Source: CBDCFV01 sp963664625
Lineage (GTDB): Bacteria > Chloroflexota > Dehalococcoidia > Lucifugimonadales > UBA3495
Assembly: GCA_963664625.1 (NCBI GenBank)
Contig: OY761541.1
Location: forward strand, 3,038,001 to 3,102,000
Reading direction: 5' to 3'
DNA length: 64,000 nt
This document shows positions 8,702-16,889 of the stretch, one piece after another (the stretch's first letter is position 1; every line of letters starts with the position of its first letter). Position numbers and translations under genes: made by a program. The notes under the pieces were generated by a model. It had not been told where the DNA came from. It was given only the letters and a program-made list of their open reading frames with translations, and did not search any database.

Positions 8702-10000
8702 ATGTCATTAGCAGCGGAGCGCGACTGGACCAGCCTGACGCTGTTGAGGCTCAACGCCCTCGGCGTTGGAATGAGCGGGTTCTACTTGGCCATCGACACG
8801 GTGGTCTTACCCGTTTTGGTCTTGGTGCTTGCTCCGGAAGCCCTCAAGAACACCTTTCTGGCAGCCTTGGGCCTCTCCGGCTTGATGGTGGGCGGGTGCG
8901 TACAAGTCCTTGTGGGGCGGTTGAGCGACCGCACCAGGACTTTTCTTGGCCGGCGCGTCCCGTACCTGATTGCGGGGTGCGGCTTGGTCAGCGTCGGAAT
9001 GGTCGGCATCGGCTTGGCGCCCGTTTACTGGGTCCTCTTCGCTGTTTGGCTTTTCGTTCAAGCCGCCGTTAACGTCGCTTACGGCCCCTACCAAGCGTTG
9101 ATCCAGGACTTGGTGCCCCCCTCGCGTACCGGCGTCGCGTCGGCTTTCAAAATCCTTGCCGATGCCATCGGCGGCTTGGCCTTCATCAAGATTGCCTCCA
9201 TGTTCATGGGTTGGTACGACTTCGGCAATGCCATAGAGTGGCTGTGGATTACGCTGGCGGTGCTGGGGATAAACCTGATTGTAGCGACCGGCATCACCTC
9301 CTGGACCGTGTTGACCTTCCAGTCCCGGCCCCAGCGACGACGGCAGGCCTCCCCGGGGGCCGGGTTGCATCCCCAGCTCAAGCTGTTCGTCACGTCCCGG
9401 CTGTTGATGGTCACCGCTATCGCCGTCTTTCAGACCTACGGCCTGTTCTTCCTTCGTGACAAGGTTGGCTTGGAGTCACCTGTCCACGACTTTGGCAACA
9501 TGATACTGGTCGTGGGTGGAGCGGTGGCCGTCGGTGCGTACTTGGCGGGCCGGTTCTCCGACCGGATCGGATACAAACCGGCTATCATTGCCGGGGCGGT
9601 CGGCGCGGCGGCCGGCACACTGTTGATGCTCTACGCCGACACCACTACCGAAGTGCTGGCAATCGCCACCGTCATCGGCTTTTCCGTGGGTGCTTTGCTC
9701 AGTTCCAACTGGGCCTTGGCCAACGAGATGGGAACATCGGGGAAAGAGGCCCTCCACATGGGGTTGGTTAACCTGTCGACCATCGGCGGCACAGCCTTGG
9801 CCAAGCTCCTGGGGCCCGGGGTGGACCTTCTCAATCGCGCCCAGGACGCATCGGGCTACTCCGCGCTATTGATGGCCTGCACCGCCTTGTTCGTGTTGGG
9901 AGGGCTGCTCTTGCTGCCCCTTAAACCCGACGCCGAGGGCTCGCCTCCTTCAGATGCCTCCCCTGGAGTCCCCTCTCCCCCCGGGAGAGGGTTGGGGTGA
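8702..10000 (+). CDS. MFS transporter, SLC45/GPH-like
   Basis: A 432-residue membrane carrier with about twelve hydrophobic segments. The loop GRLSDRTRTFLGRRVPYLIAG after helix 2 resembles the sugar/cation symporter-like MFS branch. A second-half loop (AGRFSDRIGYKPAIIAGAV) repeats the MFS signature. The last dozen codons are supplied by a GC-rich inverted repeat that also provides the stop, so the original C-terminus may have been altered. Substrate cannot be assigned. It is convergent with the aldolase gene downstream (11-base gap). Confidence 0.85.
   Translation: MSLAAERDWTSLTLLRLNALGVGMSGFYLAIDTVVLPVLVLVLAPEALKNTFLAALGLSGLMVGGCVQVLVGRLSDRTRTFLGRRVPYLIAGCGLVSVGMVGIGLAPVYWVLFAVWLFVQAAVNVAYGPYQALIQDLVPPSRTGVASAFKILADAIGGLAFIKIASMFMGWYDFGNAIEWLWITLAVLGINLIVATGITSWTVLTFQSRPQRRRQASPGAGLHPQLKLFVTSRLLMVTAIAVFQTYGLFFLRDKVGLESPVHDFGNMILVVGGAVAVGAYLAGRFSDRIGYKPAIIAGAVGAAAGTLLMLYADTTTEVLAIATVIGFSVGALLSSNWALANEMGTSGKEALHMGLVNLSTIGGTALAKLLGPGVDLLNRAQDASGYSALLMACTALFVLGGLLLLPLKPDAEGSPPSDASPGVPSPPGRGLG
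9971..9991. repeat. Inverted repeat inside the 3' end of the MFS gene
   Basis: CCCTCTCCC and GGGAGAGGG face each other around CCC, followed by TTGGGGTGAGGG. This resembles a GC-rich intergenic element common in many bacterial genomes. Here it encodes PSPPGRGLG and the TGA stop of the transporter, and it may also terminate the two convergent transcripts. Confidence 0.55.
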
Positions 10001-10011
10001 GGGCCTGCTCC

Positions 10012-10761
10012 CTAACCCCGGGCCTTGCCCAGGAACTGGCTGGCCCCCCGCGCCATCCAAGCGTTCCAGGACGTCATCACGAACCTGACCCCCTTCGCCG
10101 CGTAGGATGCCACGTTGTCGTCGTTGACCAGCGTCCCTGCCGTCCTGCCTGCGGCAAGAATGCGGCTGATGGCGTCGTCGATGGCTGATTGCACCTCAGG
10201 GTGGCCTGTGTCGCCGATGTGGCCCATGGTCTGGGCCAGGTCCGACGGAGCCACGAAGAACACGTCGATGTTGTCCACTTGTAGTATCTCGTCCAGGTTC
10301 TCCAGGGCCTCGGCCTCCTCAAGCAGCACAATCAGCATGGTCTGGTCGTTGGCCCGGTGAAAGTAATCACCCACGCCGAACGACTGGCGGCCCCCGAACA
10401 TCCCCCGCTCTCCCAGCGGAGCGTACTTGGTGCAACGCGCTGCGTGTTCAGCGGCGTCCCTGGTGTTTACGTGGGGCACCACAATGCCCATTGAACCCCG
10501 GTCCAGCGTGCGTGTAATCAGCGACGCTTCGTTGGCCGCCACCCTGGTAATGGGTGTCATGCCCCACAGGTCTGCCGCCCTGGTCATATCCCCCAACTGT
10601 TCCCAGGTCACGCCCCCGTGCTCCCCCTCTATCCACGCGGCGTCAAACCCGATGGGCCCTAGAAAGTCGATAATGTCGCTCGATTGCAGCCCGGATATAG
10701 TGATAACCAACTCATTGCGTTGCAGCTTTTCCTTGGCCCGGTTCGGCCTGATTTCAACCAT
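10012..10761 (-). CDS. HpcH/HpaI-family aldolase
   Basis: A 249-residue TIM-barrel class-II aldolase of the HpcH/HpaI/citrate-lyase-beta family. It would cleave or form 2-keto-3-deoxy- or 4-hydroxy-2-oxo-type acids with a divalent metal. Motifs are FDAAWIEGEHGG (about residue 41), the conserved VRVAANEAS-like strand, GIVVPHVNTRDAAE (near 92) and the metal-binding region LIVLLEEAEALENLDEIL (near 140). VAPSDLAQTMGHIG (near 168) follows. The ATG at 10761 has GGAGAAG nine bases upstream; an in-frame TTG 15 bases earlier is less likely. Substrate not determined. Confidence 0.87.
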   Translation of the reverse strand: MVEIRPNRAKEKLQRNELVITISGLQSSDIIDFLGPIGFDAAWIEGEHGGVTWEQLGDMTRAADLWGMTPITRVAANEASLITRTLDRGSMGIVVPHVNTRDAAEHAARCTKYAPLGERGMFGGRQSFGVGDYFHRANDQTMLIVLLEEAEALENLDEILQVDNIDVFFVAPSDLAQTMGHIGDTGHPEVQSAIDDAISRILAAGRTAGTLVNDDNVASYAAKGVRFVMTSWNAWMARGASQFLGKARG

Positions 10762-10782
10762 TTGACTCTTCTCCAAGTACCA

Positions 10783-10856
10783 GTCTCAAAACTTGGCGCA
10801 CTACCCAACCCGTCATCCCCGCTCCCATCCCGTCATTCCCGCGAAGGCGGGAATCC
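10783..10856 (+). repeat. MITE-like repeat with extended left arm
   Basis: AGTCTCAAAACTTGGCGCAC starts a left arm shared with the copies at 38233 and 40810. The 20-bp palindromic core lies at 10835-10854. Between them CGTCATCCCCGCTCCCATCC looks like a partial tandem of the core's left side. Confidence 0.75.
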
Positions 10857-11047
10857 GTAACCCTCGGTCTGCGCCGGCCACCAGTGTAGCAGAGTGTCGC
10901 CGCCCGCGTAGTGATTAGGAATCTACCCCCTGACATCTCCCCGTTGACACGCCGGATTATCCCCCGGTAGCCTGTAACTGTCGGGAAGCGGACACGGATT
11001 GAGCAACCTGACCACTCAACCGCGGCGACTCTTCCGAGCACGGCAAA
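10857..11047. other. Non-coding stretch between repeat and Uma2 remnant
   Basis: Together with the flanking repeat and the remnant at 11048-11338, this forms a 660-base interval (10762-11421) without an intact gene. I see no promoter, RNA gene or terminator in it. It looks like eroded intergenic DNA. Confidence 0.5.
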
Positions 11048-11338
11048 ATGTCCGTGAATGTCCGCAAATGTCCGGCGACTACAAAATCCACCCCACGGCT
11101 ACAAAATCCACCTCATGGCTACAGCGCCGTCCTGAACATCCTGGTCCGGTGGGACAACGGCCAACTCAGGTGGTTCGACCCGGAAACCAACGAGGAAGTC
11201 CCCACATTCGACCAGGAACGGGAAGGTCGTCTCGCCGAGCAGGAGGCAAGAATACGGGCAGAGGCCCGTGCCGAAATAGCCGAGGCCAGGGTTCGTAAAC
11301 TGGAGGAGGAACTGGAACGCAGGGACAGAGGCGGTTAA
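11048..11338 (+). pseudogene. Remnant of a Uma2-family (putative restriction endonuclease) gene, C-terminal tail only
   Basis: The frame encodes WDNGQLRWFDPETNEEVPTF followed by a charged coiled-coil (EARIRAEARAEIAEARVRKL). This is the characteristic end of many Uma2 proteins: a beta-strand pair, then an Arg/Ala/Glu-rich helix. The catalytic PD-(D/E)XK domain that should precede it is missing; the upstream 100 bases translate into unrelated Pro/Thr-rich sequence. It could be expressed as a 96-residue peptide, but decay of a longer gene is the simpler reading. Confidence 0.5.
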
Positions 11339-11421
11339 AGAGAAGCCGGCCAGATCGTCCCGGTTGACAGTCGTAAAGGCCCCGCCGATAATTTGACCCA
11401 CCTGTTTCTCGAGGTCATTGG

Positions 11422-12615
11422 ATGGCTGATACCCCCGACGTGATAGTGGTGGGCGGCGGCATTATTGGCTGCTCGACGGCCTACTACCTGTCGCGCAGCG
11501 GCGCCCGTGTTCGGCTTTTCGACAAGGAGTCCATCGGAAGCGGCGCATCGGCCCACGCTACCGGCTCTCTCAGCCTGCTGGGAGCCGAGTTCACCGAAGG
11601 ACCTTCCTTTCAGTTCGCGTTGAATGCCTACCGGGAGTTTCCTCCCTTGGTGAAAGACTTGGAGGCGGCCACTGGCGCCGACCTGCTTTTCCAGCAGCGT
11701 CCCTCTTTGAGACTGGCGTTGGACGACGAGGAAGAGAAGCTCATCAGGGATCTCATGGCTTGGCAGCAGCCCCACGTTTCCATGCGCTGGATCGACCGGG
11801 AGGAAGTCAACGCCATCGAGCCCCGCCTCACCGACCGGATTCAGGGCGCGGTCTACGAGGACGAGTCCGCCCAGTTGGACAGCTACCGCCTCACCTTGGC
11901 GCTGGCGCAAGCCGCCGAGCGGCTGGGAGCGGAAATTCACTTGCGCGAAGTGACCGGCTTGCTGGTCGAGGGGTCCAAGGTGACTGGCGTCCGCACTGCC
12001 TCCGGCGAAACGCATTGTGACGTGGTGGTCCTGGCGGCCGGAGCTTGGGCGGCGGCCTTCAGCGAGGACCTCCGTTTCCCCGTCCCGGTCCGACCATTGA
12101 AGGGCGAGCGCCTGATGCTTCGTTACGACGGCCCGCCCCTGCCGGTGCTCATCAGTTCGCCCAAGCGCGGCCATATGATAAGCCGCTTGGACGGGTTGTT
12201 GAGCGTGGGCAGCACCGGCGGGCGAGACTACGATCAGGAACAACTTTTCTGGGGCGAGGAGTTCGACCGTGTTCCCACCGAAGGGGCCAGGCTTGAACTG
12301 TTGCAAAGGGCCATTGACGTTTTCCCGGCATTGGAGTCGGCCGAGTTGGTGCACCAGTTGGCCGGGTCGCGCCCATTGAGCCCAGACCGGATGCCTATCA
12401 TCGGGCCGGTCCCCGGAATGGACGGCGTGGTCCTTGCCACCGGACACACCACCAAGGGTATCCACTTGGGTCCCATCACCGGGCGGGTTATCGCCGATTA
12501 CGTTATGGGTGGCTGCGTTAAGGTGCCGGAGGACATCGAGGCGTTCCTTCCCGGCCGGTTTGCCGATCTGGCTGCGGCGGACTTCCATGCAAGCGGCCGG
12601 TTAGTGGACGAGTAG
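11422..12615 (+). CDS. FAD-dependent oxidoreductase of the D-amino-acid oxidase/glycine oxidase type
   Basis: A 397-residue DAO-superfamily flavoenzyme. The N-terminal Rossmann motif is VIVVGGGIIGCSTAYYLSRS (residues 7-26). The substrate domain contains the family pair RPLKGERLMLR (near residue 222) and RPLSPDRMPIIGPVPG (near 318). The FAD-closing segment is ATGHTTKGIHLGPITGRVIA (near 340). Such enzymes oxidise amines such as glycine, sarcosine or D-amino acids. GAGG seven bases before the ATG supports the start. It is probably co-transcribed with the small helical protein 37 bases downstream. A ThiO role is possible, but no thiamine genes are nearby. Confidence 0.85.
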   Translation: MADTPDVIVVGGGIIGCSTAYYLSRSGARVRLFDKESIGSGASAHATGSLSLLGAEFTEGPSFQFALNAYREFPPLVKDLEAATGADLLFQQRPSLRLALDDEEEKLIRDLMAWQQPHVSMRWIDREEVNAIEPRLTDRIQGAVYEDESAQLDSYRLTLALAQAAERLGAEIHLREVTGLLVEGSKVTGVRTASGETHCDVVVLAAGAWAAAFSEDLRFPVPVRPLKGERLMLRYDGPPLPVLISSPKRGHMISRLDGLLSVGSTGGRDYDQEQLFWGEEFDRVPTEGARLELLQRAIDVFPALESAELVHQLAGSRPLSPDRMPIIGPVPGMDGVVLATGHTTKGIHLGPITGRVIADYVMGGCVKVPEDIEAFLPGRFADLAAADFHASGRLVDE

Positions 12616-12652
12616 CATCCCGCGCAACACTTCATTCGTAAGGAAGGCGACA

Positions 12653-13033
12653 ATGACAATAACCGCCCCGGCCCGGGAAATATTCGATGATGCCCGGCAG
12701 CTTTACCAGTCCGCCATCGAGCGGCTGGAAGCAGGCGATGTTCGGGATGCAGCGGAAAAGGCTTGGTGCGCCACGTTGAGGGCCACAAACGCATTGATTC
12801 TCACCAGGACCGGGGAAGAGCCTCTGAAAACACCTGAAACCAGCCGGTTGTTGGATGCCATCGTAAGTGAAGACCGTAGGGTGGCGGAGTTGGTTGGGCG
12901 ATACTATTCCAGGCAGACCCGGCTGCATGGCGATTGTTTCTACCTTGGATTGCCGCCGACTCCAGATATGGAGCGGCGCATTCGAGAGACAGACCTCTAC
13001 ATAAGGGATGCTGAAATTTTGGCCGATTCTTGA
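12653..13033 (+). CDS. PaREP1/HEPN-like small helical protein
   Basis: A 126-residue all-helical protein. The segment GDVRDAAEKAWCATLRATNA (about residues 28-47) matches the PaREP1/HEPN core and is the counterpart of ASEKIWGAAAHALKA in the gene at 1963-2487. AAGGAAGG lies just upstream of the ATG. It sits between an FAD oxidoreductase and a VOC protein. Function unknown. Confidence 0.65.
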   Translation: MTITAPAREIFDDARQLYQSAIERLEAGDVRDAAEKAWCATLRATNALILTRTGEEPLKTPETSRLLDAIVSEDRRVAELVGRYYSRQTRLHGDCFYLGLPPTPDMERRIRETDLYIRDAEILADS

Positions 13034-13094
13034 CGTACACGCTTGAAATTCGCTTTGCGGTCCAGTTTTCATTATAAAAGGGAGGTAAGGCAGT

Positions 13095-13601
13095 ATGGGC
13101 ATTCAAATCAACGGCGTTGGGCATTTGGGCATACTGGTGTCGGACTTTGACAGGTCGTTTAAGTTCTATACCGAGGTAATGGGTTGCTTGGTGACCAATC
13201 TGCGCAGGGCTGAGGACGGGCGGCAGACGGCGTTCCTCCGGTTCGGTGAAAACCACCACGACATTGTCATCTCGGAAGCCCCGTCCACCGTGGACGTTAC
13301 CGCCAACCAGGGCGGCGAGCGGCTGATCCAGCAGATCGCCTTCATGGTCGAGGACCGGGAAGCGTACTTGAACGCCTTGGCGCACCTCCACTCCCACGGC
13401 ATCGAAATGGTCAGCGGCCCCCTGATTCACGGGCCGGAAGGCGGCGGCGGCGTGCTCGGCAGCGGCAGCAGGTCCTTCTACTTCAACGACCCCGACGGCA
13501 ACCGGCTGGAAATCTACACCGACTCCGTCAAGGTCCGCAACGGCGAGCAGTTCCCCAGCCCTGAAATAGCCGCCGCACTCAAGCACTACACCAACGTATA
13601 A
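13095..13601 (+). CDS. VOC-family protein (glyoxalase/extradiol dioxygenase fold)
   Basis: A 168-residue protein with one pair of VOC beta-alpha-beta-beta-beta modules. The first module starts VGHLGILVSDFDRSFKFYTE; the second ends in the metal-ligand strand FYFNDPDGNRLEIYTD. His in GHLGIL and Glu in LEIYTD are the expected metal ligands. A perfect GGGAGGT precedes the ATG. It is followed by a second VOC gene and a CocE-type hydrolase, suggesting an aromatic or lactone degradation set, though the substrate is not readable. Confidence 0.85.
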   Translation: MGIQINGVGHLGILVSDFDRSFKFYTEVMGCLVTNLRRAEDGRQTAFLRFGENHHDIVISEAPSTVDVTANQGGERLIQQIAFMVEDREAYLNALAHLHSHGIEMVSGPLIHGPEGGGGVLGSGSRSFYFNDPDGNRLEIYTDSVKVRNGEQFPSPEIAAALKHYTNV

Positions 13602-13682
13602 CCGACTCCAGGAGTGTCATTCCGCTCCCCCGACAACGTTATCCCGGCCCTTCCAACAACGTTGTCCCGGCTCTCCCCCAAA

Positions 13683-13712
13683 CGTCATTCCGGCCTTGAG
13701 CCGGAATCCAGG
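13683..13712 (+). repeat. Variant palindromic repeat
   Basis: CGTCATTCCGGCCTTGAGCC followed by GGAATCCAGG. Same outer bases as the main repeat but a different stem (CCGG...CCGG). Two degenerate tandem units (ACAACGTTnTCCCGG) precede it at 13634-13674. The GGAG of this element appears to serve as ribosome binding site for the VOC gene at 13721. Confidence 0.6.
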
Positions 13713-13720
13713 AGAAAGTC

Positions 13721-14131
13721 ATGGCAAAGATTCGTCACATCGCATTGACCACCGAGAACCCGGAGCAGGTCGCGGCCTTCTACAAAGAGGCCTTCGAGAT
13801 GGAAGAGGTGCGCCGCAGCGACAACGGTGCGGTTTTCCTTTCCGACGGTTACATCAACCTGGCCATACTCAACTGGAAACATTCCGACAAGGATGCCGAT
13901 GTCGGCCCCAACGGCAACAACTACAACGGCATCCACCACATAGGGTTCCTGGTCGACGACCTGGACGAAGCTTGCGAGAAGCTGGAGCAGGTCAACGGAA
14001 CGGCCATCACCACCAGGGAGGGGCTGGACATGATTGCCCCCGGCGCGCCGCGCAACTTCGAAATGAAGTGGTCCGGACCCGACGGCGTGGTGCTCGACAT
14101 ATCCCAGACAGGCTGGGTAACCGGCAAATAA
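13721..14131 (+). CDS. VOC-family protein
   Basis: A 136-residue single-domain VOC protein. The first module begins IRHIALTTENPEQVAAFYKE and the second NGIHHIGFLVDDLDEACEKL, ending GPDGVVLDIS. His residues in RHIAL and HHIGF are candidate metal ligands. GGAGAAAG precedes the ATG. The frame of the downstream hydrolase stays open across this gene but out of register, which is coincidental. It probably belongs to the same unit as the upstream VOC gene and the downstream hydrolase. Confidence 0.85.
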   Translation: MAKIRHIALTTENPEQVAAFYKEAFEMEEVRRSDNGAVFLSDGYINLAILNWKHSDKDADVGPNGNNYNGIHHIGFLVDDLDEACEKLEQVNGTAITTREGLDMIAPGAPRNFEMKWSGPDGVVLDISQTGWVTGK

Positions 14132-14268
14132 CCTGCTTCGCATCCTGCCATCCGCATCATGTGGGGCCGCCTGTTGTCCATCCCAAGGTTGGGCCAATAG
14201 AGCGGCCCTATCATTCGCATCTCGCATCGTTCGCATCCCCCGTCACTTTGAGTAAATGGAGGCCGGCC

Positions 14269-16014
14269 ATGCCTGAATCAACCGCCATCACAGTGCAGTC
14301 CAACGTCGCTGTTCCTATGCGGGACGGAATCACCCTGTACGCCGACATTTACCGTCCCGAGGGCCCGGGACCCTTCCCGGTATTGCTCCAACGGACTCCC
14401 TACGACAAGGGCGCTCCCCTGTCCATGACGGCCCTCGACCCGTTGAAGGCCGCTCGTAACGGCTACGTCGCCATGATACAGGACGTGCGTGGCCGCTACG
14501 CATCGGACGGCGAGTTTTACTGCTTTGTCAACGAAATCAACGACGGCTACGATACGGTCGAATGGGCCGCCGCCCAGTCCTGGTCAACCGGCAAGGTGGG
14601 CATGTACGGCGCGTCCTACGTCGGCGCGACCCAATGGCTGGCGGCCCTGTCCAAGCCGCCTCACCTGTCGGCCATCATTCCCACCGTCACCGCCTCCAAC
14701 TATCACGAAGGCTGGACGTATCAGGGCGGCGCATTCGAGCTTGGCTTCAACGTATCCTGGACTTTGCTCCAACTTACCCTCGCCAACCTGGCCAACATCG
14801 CCGCCGCCAAGACCGTCGCGCCGGATACGCGGAACAAGCTGGTCAAGGCCGTGGACGGCATGGAAGAGTCGTTCAAGGTCTATCCCCTCAACGACTTCCC
14901 CTACCTCAAGGACGGCTTGGCCGACTACTTCTACGACTGGCTGGTCCATCCCGAATACGACGACTATTGGAAGGCGTTGTGCATCGAGGCCCATCACGCC
15001 CAAATCGACGTTCCCGCATTGAACATCGGCGGGTGGTACGACATCTTCCTGGGCGGCACCATCCGCAACTACCTTGGGATGCGGGAAAACGGGGCCGGCG
15101 ACGACGCCCGGCGCGGCCAGAAGCTGATCATCGGCCCTTGGCAGCACGGCTCCCGCGGCACCAGCATGGCCGGCGAACACTACTTCGGCCTTGCCGCCGA
15201 CGCCCTGGCCATCGACATGGACAAGATATACTTCCGCTGGTTCGACCACTGGTTGAAGGGCGCGGACGACGGCGTGCTGGACGATGCCCCCGTCAAGATT
15301 TTCGTAATGGGCGACAACGCTTGGCGCGATGAGCAGGAATGGCCGCTGGCCCGCGCCGTCAACACCAGCTACTATCTCCACAGCCAAGGCAAGGCCAACT
15401 CGCTCCACGGCAACGGCGTCCTCAGCGTGGACGCCCCCGGCGACGAGCCGCCGGACGTGTTCCTTTACAATCCGTCGGACCCCGTTCCCACCAAGGGCGG
15501 CCAACTGTGCTGCAACCCCTACTTCGCGGCCAACGGCGCGTTCGACCAGAACGAGGTGGAGAAGCGCGAGGACGTGCTGGTCTATTCGACGCCGCCGTTG
15601 CAGAGGGACACCGAGGTCACGGGGCCGGTTACTGTTACCCTGTGGGCAGCTACCTCGGCGACGGACACTGACTTCACCGCCAAGCTGGTTGACGTGTGCG
15701 AGGATGGGTGCGCTCGCAACCTGACCGACGGCATCATCCGGGCCAGGTACCGCGACTCAGCCGTTTCCTCGACGCTGGTTGAGCCGGGCCGGGCCTACTG
15801 CTACACCATAGACTTGTGGGCCACCAGCAATGTCTTCAAGGCGGGGCACCGCATCCGGGTGGAAATCTCCAGCAGCAACTTCCCCCGATTCGACCGCAAC
15901 CCCAACACCGGCACGGTCATCGCCGGAGAGCCCCAACTCAAACCCGCCCTCCAGACGGTGCTCCACGACGCCCGGCACCCGTCCCACATCACCCTGCCAA
16001 TAGTCCCGCGGTAA
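14269..16014 (+). CDS. CocE/NonD-family hydrolase (X-Pro dipeptidyl-peptidase S15-type)
   Basis: A 581-residue serine hydrolase. The N-terminal alpha/beta domain starts VPMRDGITLYADIYRPEG and has the nucleophile elbow MYGASYVGATQWLAA (Ser near residue 116). The C-terminal jelly-roll domain occupies roughly residues 380-581 (VTGPVTVTLWAATSATDTDF through SSNFPRFDRNPNTG), as in cocaine esterase and cephalosporin acylase relatives. The frame is open earlier, but GGAGG before the ATG at 14269 and the family start settle it. No signal peptide. It probably hydrolyses ester or amide bonds of a small molecule. The 137-base gap before it holds only short CGCATC repeats. Confidence 0.88.
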   Translation: MPESTAITVQSNVAVPMRDGITLYADIYRPEGPGPFPVLLQRTPYDKGAPLSMTALDPLKAARNGYVAMIQDVRGRYASDGEFYCFVNEINDGYDTVEWAAAQSWSTGKVGMYGASYVGATQWLAALSKPPHLSAIIPTVTASNYHEGWTYQGGAFELGFNVSWTLLQLTLANLANIAAAKTVAPDTRNKLVKAVDGMEESFKVYPLNDFPYLKDGLADYFYDWLVHPEYDDYWKALCIEAHHAQIDVPALNIGGWYDIFLGGTIRNYLGMRENGAGDDARRGQKLIIGPWQHGSRGTSMAGEHYFGLAADALAIDMDKIYFRWFDHWLKGADDGVLDDAPVKIFVMGDNAWRDEQEWPLARAVNTSYYLHSQGKANSLHGNGVLSVDAPGDEPPDVFLYNPSDPVPTKGGQLCCNPYFAANGAFDQNEVEKREDVLVYSTPPLQRDTEVTGPVTVTLWAATSATDTDFTAKLVDVCEDGCARNLTDGIIRARYRDSAVSSTLVEPGRAYCYTIDLWATSNVFKAGHRIRVEISSSNFPRFDRNPNTGTVIAGEPQLKPALQTVLHDARHPSHITLPIVPR

Positions 16015-16056
16015 CGGCCGAGATGGGGTGTTATTGATGACGGGCCAATACGAGCG

Positions 16057-16089
16057 AGGCCCGACACGCGACCTGCGGTCGGGCCTTTA
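16057..16089 (+). terminator. Hairpin terminator after the CocE hydrolase
   Basis: AGGCCCGAC (16057-16065) pairs perfectly with GTCGGGCCT (16078-16086) and is followed by a short TT. Stem 9 bp, 12-base loop. The T-run is weak. Confidence 0.5.
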
Positions 16090-16098
16090 GTCCTGTGC

Positions 16099-16124
16099 TG
16101 TCATTCCCGCGAAGGCGGGAATCC
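16099..16124 (+). repeat. Dispersed palindromic repeat core
   Basis: Carries the exact 20-bp core ATTCCCGCGAAGGCGGGAAT at 16103-16122, between the terminator and the RTX-repeat gene. Confidence 0.8.
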
Positions 16125-16163
16125 AGAATGTGTCAGAGAGGGGCGCTTCTATTCCTGTTGACC

Positions 16164-16691
16164 CTACGGCACGTTCTTTCTAGCCTCGCAGGAACGGGTA
16201 GCCACGTCATCGTCTCCGCCTTGGCCGTCGCACAGGTCCATTCCGTGCCCGCCTACTAGCAGGTCTTTGTCGTCGCCGCCGTAGAGCACATCGTCACCGG
16301 TCCCGCCGAACACCCAGTCGTCGCCGCCTTCTCCTCTCAATATGTCATTGCCGTAGCCGCCGGTCACCAGGTCGGTGCCGTTGCCGCCCTTCAGGAAGTC
16401 GTTGCCGGCCCGGCCCAGGACTATATCGTCGCCGTCGCCTCCGTACATCACGTCCGACCCGGCGCCGCCAATCAACCAGTCGTTGCCCCCCAGCCCGATA
16501 ATGATCAGGTCTTCGGTCGATTTTTCGCAGTTGATGGTGTCGTTCATCGGTGTGCCAATGATGATGCGCCCCGTTTTCACCCCGTCGCCGGTACACACAG
16601 GCCGGGTTTGGGCGTGGGCTACGTCGCCGACGTTGAATGAGACCAGGGCCACCGCTGCAACCAGCAAGGCGAGGCTGATATGTCTTTTCAT
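16164..16691 (-). CDS. Secreted RTX/hemolysin-type calcium-binding repeat protein
   Basis: A 175-residue protein. Residues 1-27 are a Sec signal peptide (MKRHISLALLVAAVALVSF, cleavage after AHA). A short Cys-containing linker leads into about ten GGxGxD-type nonapeptides (GGNDWLIGGAGSDVMYGGDG, GDDVLYGGDD and so on), which fold as a calcium-loaded parallel beta-roll. Cysteines flank the roll (one near residue 33, one near 54, two near the end), possibly forming disulfides. There is no enzymatic domain and no type-I secretion signal or exporter nearby, so it is probably a small extracellular calcium-binding or surface protein. GGGAG lies ten bases upstream of the ATG. Confidence 0.85.
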   Translation of the reverse strand: MKRHISLALLVAAVALVSFNVGDVAHAQTRPVCTGDGVKTGRIIIGTPMNDTINCEKSTEDLIIIGLGGNDWLIGGAGSDVMYGGDGDDIVLGRAGNDFLKGGNGTDLVTGGYGNDILRGEGGDDWVFGGTGDDVLYGGDDKDLLVGGHGMDLCDGQGGDDDVATRSCEARKNVP

Positions 16692-16777
16692 GTCTGTTAT
16701 TCTCCCGATGCCTTCCGGTAAAACGATTACACATTACTACAAGAACCGGCAGACAGCCACCGCACAACCGCCCGCCG

Positions 16778-16806
16778 TTGACAGTGGAAGTAGCCTTATT
16801 TACACT
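16778..16806 (+). promoter_or_regulatory. Sigma70-type promoter of the hydantoinase gene
   Basis: Perfect TTGACA (16778-16783) and TACACT (16801-16806) are 17 bases apart. The leader would be about 75 bases. Confidence 0.65.
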
Positions 16807-16889
16807 CGCTTACGCTTCACCCCCACGGACCACCGCACCGAACCGGCGGCGACGGTGTGCCGTAATCAACCGGTCTACGGAGGCATGAT

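Noticed and set aside
11335..12588. 417-codon frame antisense to the FAD oxidoreductase
   Set aside because: No recognisable domain; the plus-strand gene has clear FAD motifs and a ribosome binding site.
13696..14268. Upstream in-frame extension of the CocE hydrolase, suggesting a fusion
   Set aside because: It runs across the VOC gene in the wrong frame, encodes Arg/Gln-rich nonsense, and a good ribosome binding site precedes the ATG at 14269.
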